Assembly (NCBI GenBank): GCA_947626985.1
Contig: CANQUG010000037.1
Coordinates: 1-36,991, forward strand
Origin: an uncultured Lachnospiraceae bacterium
GTDB taxonomy: Bacteria; Bacillota; Clostridia; Lachnospirales; Lachnospiraceae
Length of the DNA: 36,991 nt
Direction of reading: 5' to 3'
Part shown: piece by piece, positions 31,210 to 36,991 of the stretch
Layout: each line of letters starts with the position of its first letter
How positions within the stretch are numbered: the first letter of the stretch is position 1
Notes under the pieces: generated by a model
Told to the model about the DNA's origin: nothing
Database searches by the model: none
The model's input: the letters and a program-made list of their open reading frames with translations, nothing else
Made by a program: the position numbers and the translations under genes

Positions 31210-31290
31210 GGCCTCGGGAAGCGGATAAAGGATTCTTTCCGTCCAATTATGTTTCAGCAGTAAAGGCTTTGTTTTTCAAGGAAGGTGCAA

Positions 31291-31992
31291 ATGTTGGCTT
31301 TTATTAAGAAATATCGACACGGACTGGTAATTCTGTCCTACAGTATCATTTATCTCATTTTATTCTGGTATCTGGAACAGCAGCCGGTGCACGGCTACCA
31401 CGTAGTCCACACGGTGTTCGATGACATGATTCCCTTCTGTGAATTTTTCATCGTTCCCTACCTCCTGTGGTTCCCCTATATGTTTGCCGCAGTTGCCTAC
31501 TTCATCTTCTTTAATAAAAATAAACACGAATATTACCAGCTGACCTTTAACCTGATGCTGGGAATGACGATCTTCCTGATCGTATCCTACGTGTATCCCA
31601 ATATGCAGCAGCTTCGGCCCGCAGTATTCCCACGGGAGAACCTGTTCACGGAGGTCGTCCGCTGGCTGTACCGGACGGACACGCCCACGAACATCCTTCC
31701 CAGCATCCACGTATTCAACTCCCTGGCCATTCACATGTCCCTGGCGTCCTGTGAATCCATGAGGAAGCACCCGGTGATCCGCAGATGTTCCCTGATTCTG
31801 ACAGTGCTGATCATTCTTTCCACCATGTTCCTGAAACAGCACTCCGTCATCGACGTCTGCATGGGCTCCACGCTCGCCATGTTCGGATACCTGTTCTTCT
31901 ATCCGGAAAGAAGCCAGGACGCTTCCAGAAAACCGGTTCTCGAGAACATCCGGAATTCCCGGAACACCAGAACCAGGAATGGCAGCTTATAA
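31291..31992 (+). CDS. PAP2 family membrane phosphatase
   Basis: A 233-residue membrane protein with about six helices. The PAP2 acid-phosphatase signature is split as usual: QQLRP (motif 1 end), NILPSIHVFNS (motif 2, catalytic H in PSIH), and STMFLKQHSVIDV (motif 3, H and D). The classic motif 1 lysine and the motif 3 SR pair are altered, as in the inositol-phosphoceramide-synthase-like branch of the family. It may dephosphorylate a lipid phosphate or transfer a phospho-headgroup; the substrate is unknown. The ATG at 31291 is 5 nt behind GGAAGG; a GTG two codons earlier is less likely. It stands alone between its promoter and a bidirectional terminator. Confidence 0.9.
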   Translation: MLAFIKKYRHGLVILSYSIIYLILFWYLEQQPVHGYHVVHTVFDDMIPFCEFFIVPYLLWFPYMFAAVAYFIFFNKNKHEYYQLTFNLMLGMTIFLIVSYVYPNMQQLRPAVFPRENLFTEVVRWLYRTDTPTNILPSIHVFNSLAIHMSLASCESMRKHPVIRRCSLILTVLIILSTMFLKQHSVIDVCMGSTLAMFGYLFFYPERSQDASRKPVLENIRNSRNTRTRNGSL

Positions 31993-32006
31993 ATCTGACG
32001 GCTGAA

Positions 32007-32057
32007 ATAAAAAATGTCTTTTCCCCTCAGCGATTGAGAGGAAAAGACATTTTTTTA
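32007..32057. terminator. Bidirectional intrinsic terminator
   Basis: AATGTCTTTTCC with CTC pairs with GAG and GGAAAAGACATT around AGCGATT. A T-run follows on plus, and the A-run before it gives a T-run on minus. It serves the PAP2 gene and the convergent glycosyltransferase. Confidence 0.88.
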
Positions 32058-32110
32058 TTGGGTCCGTTCTCAGGGACACCGCCGTTCAAAGAACCTGAGA
32101 AGCCGCTCCG

Positions 32111-33127
32111 TCAGTTAAAGCCATAAAACTTCTGACAAACCTTATAGGCAGCCACAAACATTTTTCTTCCGCTCTTCCCGGGAAGGTTCGCCGCTCTTCC
32201 CAGAATGCTGTAGCGGAGCTTGCGGTACAGCGTGCGGTCCTGCTCCCGGATATACTCCAGCAGTTCCTTCTTCTTCTGAAGGGCCTCCTCCGTACCGGAA
32301 CGAATCAGCATGATGGAGGATATGGTGGTAATGATATCAAGATAACTGAGCATATACTTTTTCACCCGCTTGTTGGTGAATCTGCACCTTATAAAAGCAT
32401 CCACCATCAGCTTGTTCACCCGTATCTGCTGATCGATGCGGCGGATCATCACAGCCTCGTTCACGGACTGGTCGTCCCTTCCGATAAAATATCTGTAAAA
32501 ATTCGCATCCACATAATACAGGTTCTGCACATAGGGAAGCGGCTCAAAGGCAAAAATATTATCCACATAAAACGTATGCGCCGGCAGCTTCAGCCCGCAT
32601 TCCCGCAAAAGCTCCGTCCGGTAGATCATGGAATGCATCAGCAGGTATTTCCCCTTGGGCATATGCCCCATCTCATTCCAGGTGAAAATCTCCTCCACCG
32701 GACAGCAGTGACGGTACTGCATCACTTTTTTTCTGCGCTGCCCCTGCTTTTCGTATACAAAGTTGCTGATCAGAAGATCCACCGTTTTCGGCCCGCGGAT
32801 CAGATTTTCCAGGGCGTGCAGCACTTTTTCATAGGCTTCCCGGTTTACCCAGTCGTCGCTGTCCACCACCTTGAAATACAGTCCGGAGGCATTGCGGATT
32901 CCGGTGTTCACAGCCTCCCCGTGGCCTCCGTTCTCCTGATGGACGGCCTTCACAATGGTGGGATATCTGGCGGCGAAATCGTCCGCGATCTCTGCGGTCC
33001 GATCCGCGGAACCATCGTCCACAATCAGGATCTCAACCTCTTCTCCCCCGGGCAGAAGCGACTCCACACACTTCGCCATATAAGCCTCTGAATTATAACA
33101 GGGGATGGCAATTGTCAACAGTTTCAT
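32111..33127 (-). CDS. Glycosyltransferase family 2 protein
   Basis: A 338-residue cytoplasmic or membrane-associated glycosyltransferase. The GT-A fold is shown by LTIAIPCYNSEAYMAKCVES, ILIVDDGSADRT (VDDGS 36-40), HQENGGHGEAVNTGIRNASG and the metal-binding KVVDSDDWVN (DSDD 89-92). The donor is probably a UDP- or other nucleotide sugar; the acceptor is unknown. The C-terminal region (about 220-338) is rich in basic and hydrophobic residues without a clear transmembrane helix. GGAGG lies 4 nt before the ATG. It follows mutY by 90 nt and may belong to the sfsA-mutY transcript, although no functional link is visible. Confidence 0.92.
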   Translation of the reverse strand: MKLLTIAIPCYNSEAYMAKCVESLLPGGEEVEILIVDDGSADRTAEIADDFAARYPTIVKAVHQENGGHGEAVNTGIRNASGLYFKVVDSDDWVNREAYEKVLHALENLIRGPKTVDLLISNFVYEKQGQRRKKVMQYRHCCPVEEIFTWNEMGHMPKGKYLLMHSMIYRTELLRECGLKLPAHTFYVDNIFAFEPLPYVQNLYYVDANFYRYFIGRDDQSVNEAVMIRRIDQQIRVNKLMVDAFIRCRFTNKRVKKYMLSYLDIITTISSIMLIRSGTEEALQKKKELLEYIREQDRTLYRKLRYSILGRAANLPGKSGRKMFVAAYKVCQKFYGFN

Positions 33128-33217
33128 ACTTCCTCCTTCTCTTTATGTCAAACGTCTTCTTCCTAAAATATCTCCGCATCCATGTCTCTTCCGGACTTCT
33201 GCGATATTGTACAGTTT

Positions 33218-34324
33218 TTACATACCCTGTCCTTCGGACCGGGACGACGCCTCGTCCCTCAGATACTTCGCATATGCGCGAAACGCGGAGGGAATGGCAT
33301 ACTGTTTTTCCGACTGTTTTTTCTCTGCAAATATCAGCTCTCCTTCTCCGGGCGGTTCCAGAGAAGACACGCGGATACGGTAAGCCGTCATCCGCCATTC
33401 TATATGGGAAAAAATATGTCTGGCAGGCTCCAGCTCTTCTATATAAAGAGGCTCCAGTCTCATGGCTTTTACCTCATTCAGGGCCTCCTCCCCGGTGAGA
33501 TGACCGGAAATATTGGGAAGCTCATACATTCCCGCCAGAAGTCCCTCCCGGGGCCTTCTGCGGATCGCGGTCCTCTCCCCGTCCTGAATAACCAGAACAG
33601 TACGTTCTTCGACCGTCCTGGAAGCCTTCTTCTGCTTTACAGGAAGCTCCTGCCAGGTTCCGTGTCTGTATCCCAGACAAAAACCCGCCGCCGGACAGAC
33701 TTCACATCTGGCCGGCCCATTTGGCACGCAGACCACAGCTCCCAGTTCCATAAGCGCCTGATTAAAATCACCGGGACAGTCCAGCGGCATGATCTCTCTC
33801 AGCTGATCCTCCATCTTTTTCCGGACAGACTGTTTCTGAATATCCTCCCGGCTTTCCGTAATGCGGGATATGACCCTCAGAACATTCCCGTCCACCGCGG
33901 GAACCGGGACTCCATAGGCAATGGATGCGATAGCTCCGGCAGTGTAGCTGCCGATTCCGCACAGCTTCAGAAGTTCCTCAAAGGAATGCGGAAGACTGCC
34001 CTGATATTTCTCCGTGACCGTAACAGCGGCTTTCTGCATGTTCCGCACACGATTATAATACCCCAGCCCCTCCCAGAGCTTCAGAAGTCTCTCCTCCGGA
34101 CAGGCCGCCAGAGCGGAAACATCCGGAAGTTCACTGACAAACCTTGTGAAGTAGCGCTTCACAGCCTCCACCCGCGTCTGCTGAAGCATGATCTCAGAAA
34201 CCCAGATATAGTAGGCATTTCCCTGATCCCGCCAGGGAAGGCTCCTCTTATTTCCGCGATACCAGGTCACCAGCGGCCCGACGATCTCCGCCAGGTCAAA
34301 TTCCACACGCTCTCCGATCTCCAT
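33218..34324 (-). CDS. mutY: A/G-specific adenine glycosylase MutY
   Basis: A 368-residue base-excision enzyme that removes adenine mispaired with 8-oxoguanine. Features are WVSEIMLQQTRVEAV with catalytic E44, the helix-hairpin-helix LCGIGSYTAGAIASIAYG and D145 in VPAVDGNVLRV, then the iron-sulfur cluster cysteines C199, C207, C210 and C216 (C-x7-C-x2-C-x5-C). The C-terminal NUDIX-like domain reads 8-oxoG (REGLLAGMYELPNISGHL; HIFSHIEWRM). The ATG at 34324 lies 6 nt behind GGAGA, which is within the last sfsA codons; 23 more open codons upstream overlap sfsA and are excluded. The tight junction with sfsA indicates co-transcription. Confidence 0.96.
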   Translation of the reverse strand: MEIGERVEFDLAEIVGPLVTWYRGNKRSLPWRDQGNAYYIWVSEIMLQQTRVEAVKRYFTRFVSELPDVSALAACPEERLLKLWEGLGYYNRVRNMQKAAVTVTEKYQGSLPHSFEELLKLCGIGSYTAGAIASIAYGVPVPAVDGNVLRVISRITESREDIQKQSVRKKMEDQLREIMPLDCPGDFNQALMELGAVVCVPNGPARCEVCPAAGFCLGYRHGTWQELPVKQKKASRTVEERTVLVIQDGERTAIRRRPREGLLAGMYELPNISGHLTGEEALNEVKAMRLEPLYIEELEPARHIFSHIEWRMTAYRIRVSSLEPPGEGELIFAEKKQSEKQYAIPSAFRAYAKYLRDEASSRSEGQGM

Positions 34325-34326
34325 CT

Positions 34327-35016
34327 TCACTCTCCATTCAGGCAGATCCGGACCGGCTCGCTGATCTCCATGGAATCCTCCGTCACCAAACAATCGTACG
34401 CAAGAAGCTTCACCCCCGCCTTTTCCGCCTGCACAAGCGCCTGTCCAAAGGCCTCATGGGTCTTCCAGTTCGGCGCAAAATACCGGATTCCCTTCATCTG
34501 GATCACGAAAAGCAGATATGCCTCATAGCCCTCCTTCTGACACCGGATCAGCTCCTCCACATGCTTGACGCCTCTCTGGGTAGGGGCGTCGGGAAAACGG
34601 GCGATCCGATCCTCCTCCAGCGTCACGCCCTTCACTTCCATAAAAATCCTGCGGCCAGGCATTTCCACATAGAGGTCAAACCGGGAATTTCCATAGGTCT
34701 TTTCCGTCTCAACGGTAACGGGACCCTGAAAAAATCCGCCCTGCTCCAGCCATTCCCTGGCGGCCCTGTTAGGCGCCTGGGAATCCATGTTGATCCAGAG
34801 ACCCTGTTTGTTCACACAGATCAGATCGTACCCTGTTTTTCTGGAAGGATTCTCACTCTTCTCCAGGATCACCGCGGTCCCCGGGACCAGAAGCTCCCTG
34901 CACCTTCCTGTATTTTTTACGTGAACCGTTTCTCTGCGCCCGTCCAGCTCCACATGGGCAATAAAGCGATTGGGCCGGTCAAGAAAAACCGCTCTCTCAA
35001 TTCTTTTGTATTTCAT
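34327..35016 (-). CDS. sfsA: SfsA family DNA/RNA nuclease-like protein
   Basis: A 229-residue SfsA protein. Conserved segments are RPNRFIAHVELDG, VHVKNTGRCRELLVPG, KTGYDLICVN, SRFDLYVE with FMEVKGVTLEE (the PD-(D/E)XK-like D...E-x-K core), FPDAPTQRGVKHVEEL and FVIQMKGIRYFAPN. It was first named for sugar fermentation stimulation in E. coli; an N-terminal OB-fold plus restriction-nuclease-like fold suggests nucleic-acid binding or cleavage. The ATG at 35016 has only a weak GGGAG about 13 nt upstream. Its stop is 2 nt from the mutY start. Confidence 0.95.
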   Translation of the reverse strand: MKYKRIERAVFLDRPNRFIAHVELDGRRETVHVKNTGRCRELLVPGTAVILEKSENPSRKTGYDLICVNKQGLWINMDSQAPNRAAREWLEQGGFFQGPVTVETEKTYGNSRFDLYVEMPGRRIFMEVKGVTLEEDRIARFPDAPTQRGVKHVEELIRCQKEGYEAYLLFVIQMKGIRYFAPNWKTHEAFGQALVQAEKAGVKLLAYDCLVTEDSMEISEPVRICLNGE

Positions 35017-35145
35017 GGTTCTGACGGCGCTCCCTTTCCCTTTTCTTCCCGTTTCCGAATGGGCATCATCTGCGGGAAATTTCCCCTTTTCTGCGAAAAG
35101 TAACCGCTTTCCCTATCATATCACAAAATCCGTAAAATGGAAGAG

Positions 35146-35174
35146 TTGATTTTTTATGTTTTGTCATATACAAT
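35146..35174 (+). promoter_or_regulatory. Distal candidate promoter of the HAD gene
   Basis: TTGATT (35146-35151), 17 nt, TACAAT (35169-35174). It lies in the AT-rich 35017-35312 spacer, which also holds two ATTGTTGTCATA copies 22 nt apart (about 35236 and 35258). Confidence 0.4.
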
Positions 35175-35261
35175 GAACTTCAGCCTTTAGCGCTGTCAGC
35201 GGCGGTTAAAAACACTGCTGCTATATTGCTATCACATTGTTGTCATATCGTTTTTATATTG

Positions 35262-35291
35262 TTGTCATAGTTACTGTTTAAATTGTAAGAT
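35262..35291 (+). promoter_or_regulatory. Proximal candidate promoter of the HAD gene
   Basis: TTGTCA (35262-35267), 18 nt, TAAGAT (35286-35291). The start codon is only about 22 nt beyond the -10, so the leader would be short; AAAGGA precedes the ATG. Confidence 0.4.
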
Positions 35292-35312
35292 TTTTCAGAA
35301 AGGACCTTTGTC

Positions 35313-35930
35313 ATGGACAGTTTTATTTTTGATGTGGACGGCACTCTGTGGAATTCTACGGAAATCGTCGCCCGGGCATGGACAGAATATCTCAGAGAAG
35401 AGGAGCATATGGATATGGACATCTCCTCCGAACGGCTGATGGGACTGTTCGGACAGCTTCTCCCCGATATCGCCCGTGCCCTGTTTCCTCAGCTTCCCCA
35501 GGCGGAGCAGGAACGGCTGATCGACAACTGCTGTCAGGCGGAGCACCGTGCGCTGCTGCGCCAGTGCGCTCCCCTTTATCCGGATCTGGAAAAGGTTCTG
35601 AAGACTTTGAGCGAAAAATACCCTCTCTTTATTGTGAGCAACTGCCAGGCGGGATATATTGAGGTTTTTCTGGAAGCCACCGGCTTCGGGAAATATTTTA
35701 AGGGCCATCTCTGCCCCGGCGATACGGGAAAGGCCAAGGCCGCCAATATTCAGGAAATTGCCCGCCGTTTTCAGCTGAAAGACCCGGTGTATGTGGGAGA
35801 TACCATGGGGGATTTCGAGGCGTGCCGGAAGGCCGGTGTTCCTTTTATTTTCGCTGCTTATGGATTCGGAGAAGTGGATGAGCCGGACGACAGGATCAGC
35901 TGCCCGGCGGAGCTGCTGAAGTTTTGCTGA
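35313..35930 (+). CDS. HAD superfamily hydrolase (phosphoglycolate-phosphatase-like)
   Basis: A 205-residue cytosolic phosphatase of HAD subfamily IA. Motif I is FIFDVDGTLWNS (nucleophile D7, general acid D9), the cap domain spans about residues 20-80, motif II is LFIVSN, motif III lysine lies in GDTGKAKAANI, and motif IV is VYVGDTMGDFEACRKAG. Substrate cannot be predicted from sequence. The ATG at 35313 is 8 nt behind AAAGGA. A 6-bp GGCTGC/GCAGCC hairpin at 35931-35956 begins right after the stop; it lacks a U-run and is a doubtful terminator. Confidence 0.93.
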   Translation: MDSFIFDVDGTLWNSTEIVARAWTEYLREEEHMDMDISSERLMGLFGQLLPDIARALFPQLPQAEQERLIDNCCQAEHRALLRQCAPLYPDLEKVLKTLSEKYPLFIVSNCQAGYIEVFLEATGFGKYFKGHLCPGDTGKAKAANIQEIARRFQLKDPVYVGDTMGDFEACRKAGVPFIFAAYGFGEVDEPDDRISCPAELLKFC

Positions 35931-36033
35931 GGCTGCTTAATTTTATATATGCAGCCACTCTGGTGCCTCTGAATTGCATTTACTTTGGAAAATTGTATTG
36001 GATTCATTAATAATAGAAAATAAGCTCATCCTC

Positions 36034-36062
36034 TTGAACTGGAAAGTTTTTTTGAATATAAT
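36034..36062 (+). promoter_or_regulatory. Sigma-A promoter of the Rpn-family gene
   Basis: TTGAAC (36034-36039), 17 nt with a T-run, then consensus TATAAT (36057-36062). It stands about 85 nt upstream of the TTG start. Confidence 0.6.
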
Positions 36063-36146
36063 AAACACGTATATTTGTGCTCCGGATCGCATATAATTGC
36101 CATTCGGGGATGCGGCAGAAAAGCACCAGGCAGGAGATGATGAACA

Positions 36147-36959
36147 TTGGGAAAAATAGATACGATCACAAAAGATTACATGAAGAAGAACACGGTGTTT
36201 GCCGACGCCTTCAATTATTTCATCTATGGCGGCAGGCAAATTATCGATCCTGAAAAACTTCAGGAACTTGATACAACAGAGATCGCGGTTCCCTTTGGCA
36301 ACGAAGACGAAGTGGCTGTCCAGAAATTCCGGGATCTGCTGAAAACGGCTACTGTAATGATGGATGGTAAAGCTACATACCTGATTCTTGGTGTGGAAAA
36401 CGAGTCTGATGTAAGGTACGCAGAACCGGTAAAAACCGGTCTCTATGACTTCCTTCAGTATTCAAAACAGATACAGCAGACAGCTGCCAGGCACCGTGAA
36501 GCAAAAGACAGGAAAGGACACGAAAGCGGAGAATTCCTTTCCGGGTTTTATAAAGATGACAGGCTTACGCCGGTGATCACGCTGGTCATCCTGTTTGGCC
36601 CGAAAAAATGGGACGGTCCGAGGACTCTGCACGAGATGATGTCCACACAGGATCCGGACCTGCTGAACTGCGTGGCCAACTACAGGATCAACCTGATAGA
36701 GCCGGCCGCGATGAACGCGAAAGATCTGGATAAATTCCAGTCGAATCTGAGAGCTGTTCTTGGCTTTATCAAGTACTCCAGCGACCGCGACGCTCTGGAT
36801 GCGTTCCTCCTGGAAGAGGACAGTCTGCATGGTCTTGATATTGAAGCTGCAAGGGTTATTGGCGTGTGTACGAATACAGAAATCGATATTGATGATAATT
36901 CGGAGGTGATTGACGTGTGTAAAGAAATCCAAACGTTTGGATTTCTTTGCACATACTAA
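36147..36959 (+). CDS. Rpn family recombination-promoting nuclease / putative transposase, possibly C-terminally altered
   Basis: A 270-residue protein of the PD-(D/E)XK Rpn/YhgA-like family. The N-terminal YMKKNTVFADAFNYFIYGG is typical. The nuclease core is near ATVMMDGKATYLILGVENES, with the expected D...E-x-(Q/N) pattern, and PVITLVILFGPKKWDGP is a further family mark. Rpn proteins cut DNA and promote RecA-independent recombination. The start is TTG at 36147, 10 nt behind AGGAG; a stop lies just upstream in frame. The usual helical C-terminus after EVIDVCKEIQ is missing: the frame enters a perfect palindrome and ends as TFGFLCTY. This looks like truncation, but the window ends 32 nt later. 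Base composition is lower in GC than the HAD gene before it. Confidence 0.85.
   Translation: MGKIDTITKDYMKKNTVFADAFNYFIYGGRQIIDPEKLQELDTTEIAVPFGNEDEVAVQKFRDLLKTATVMMDGKATYLILGVENESDVRYAEPVKTGLYDFLQYSKQIQQTAARHREAKDRKGHESGEFLSGFYKDDRLTPVITLVILFGPKKWDGPRTLHEMMSTQDPDLLNCVANYRINLIEPAAMNAKDLDKFQSNLRAVLGFIKYSSDRDALDAFLLEEDSLHGLDIEAARVIGVCTNTEIDIDDNSEVIDVCKEIQTFGFLCTY
36916..36953. repeat. Perfect 28-bp palindrome at the end of the Rpn gene
   Basis: 36921-36948 reads identically on both strands (AAAGAAATCCAAAC then its complement) and extends with TGTGT/GCACA, including one G-U pair. It supplies the last codons and could be a terminator-like hairpin or the end of an inserted element. Confidence 0.85.
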
Positions 36960-36991
36960 CTCCTTTCATATCCCAACCTTTTTGGATTAAT

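Noticed and set aside
32111-35016. Surface-polysaccharide cluster suggested by the glycosyltransferase, PAP2 and acyltransferase genes
   Set aside because: The three genes lie in separate transcription units, the glycosyltransferase is grouped with DNA-repair genes, and no other polymer genes are present.
35931-35956. Terminator after the HAD gene
   Set aside because: The stem is only 6 bp and no U-tract follows, so it is mentioned with the gene but not called.

Overview
The window looks like a chromosomal segment of an endospore-forming Clostridia, most likely Lachnospiraceae. The grounds are a complete spoIIIA operon (spoIIIAA to spoIIIAH), the Gram-positive order asp23-nusB-xseA-xseB-ispA-dxs-tlyA-nadK-argR-recN, strong GGAGG-type ribosome binding sites with many GTG/TTG starts, a DUF5688 protein of a kind I associate with Lachnospiraceae, and moderately GC-rich coding DNA. 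The order matches the Bacillus subtilis spoIIIA-nusB-recN region, with differences: prfC and an acyltransferase lie between spoIIIAH and asp23, folD is absent between nusB and xseA, and an AT-rich UPF0175/PIN (DUF3368) toxin-antitoxin pair follows recN where B. subtilis has spoIVB and spo0A.

Layout. 1-700: the toxin-antitoxin pair, cut by the left edge. 818-10694 (minus): one housekeeping operon for envelope stress (Asp23), antitermination (NusB), exonuclease VII, isoprenoid precursors (IspA, Dxs), rRNA methylation (TlyA), NAD kinase, arginine repressor and RecN. 10860-11150: a large nested palindromic intergenic element. 11163-13847 (minus): prfC and an acyltransferase-3 protein, read from a promoter that overlaps the hairpin ending the spoIIIA operon. 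14057-19354 (minus): spoIIIAA-AH, the mother-cell side of the SpoIIIA-SpoIIQ feeding-tube complex. 19391-23025 (plus): a repeat-bearing DUF5688 protein, a CwlC-like cell-wall amidase without signal peptide, and a YdcF-family protein. 23122-25279 (minus): a CBS/CorC membrane protein and an orphan AraC-type response regulator. 25499-26413 (plus): a LysR regulator whose -10 box lies in a 30-bp perfect palindrome. 26613-30903 (minus): topB, a YkgJ-type cysteine-cluster protein and a rhodanese-TtcA fusion, closed by a strong terminator. 31291-31992 (plus): a PAP2 phosphatase. 32111-35016 (minus): sfsA, mutY and a family-2 glycosyltransferase. 35313-36959 (plus): a HAD hydrolase and an Rpn (PD-(D/E)XK) nuclease/transposase-like gene whose 3' end is a perfect 28-bp palindrome.

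The most distinctive trait is repeated short-period tandem expansion at unrelated loci: the xseA-xseB spacer (about 18-20 nt), the nusB 3' end (45 and 60 nt), the spoIIIAH tail, upstream of spoIIIAA (14 nt), the DUF5688 N-terminus (36 nt), after the amidase (15 nt), and the ttcA tail (15 nt). Coding repeats keep periods divisible by three. I see no tRNA, rRNA, CRISPR array or complete insertion sequence, and no clear new defence or metabolic system. The best candidates for something undescribed are the palindromic element at 10860-11150, the repeat expansions, and the long out-of-frame spoIIIAF/spoIIIAG overlap.
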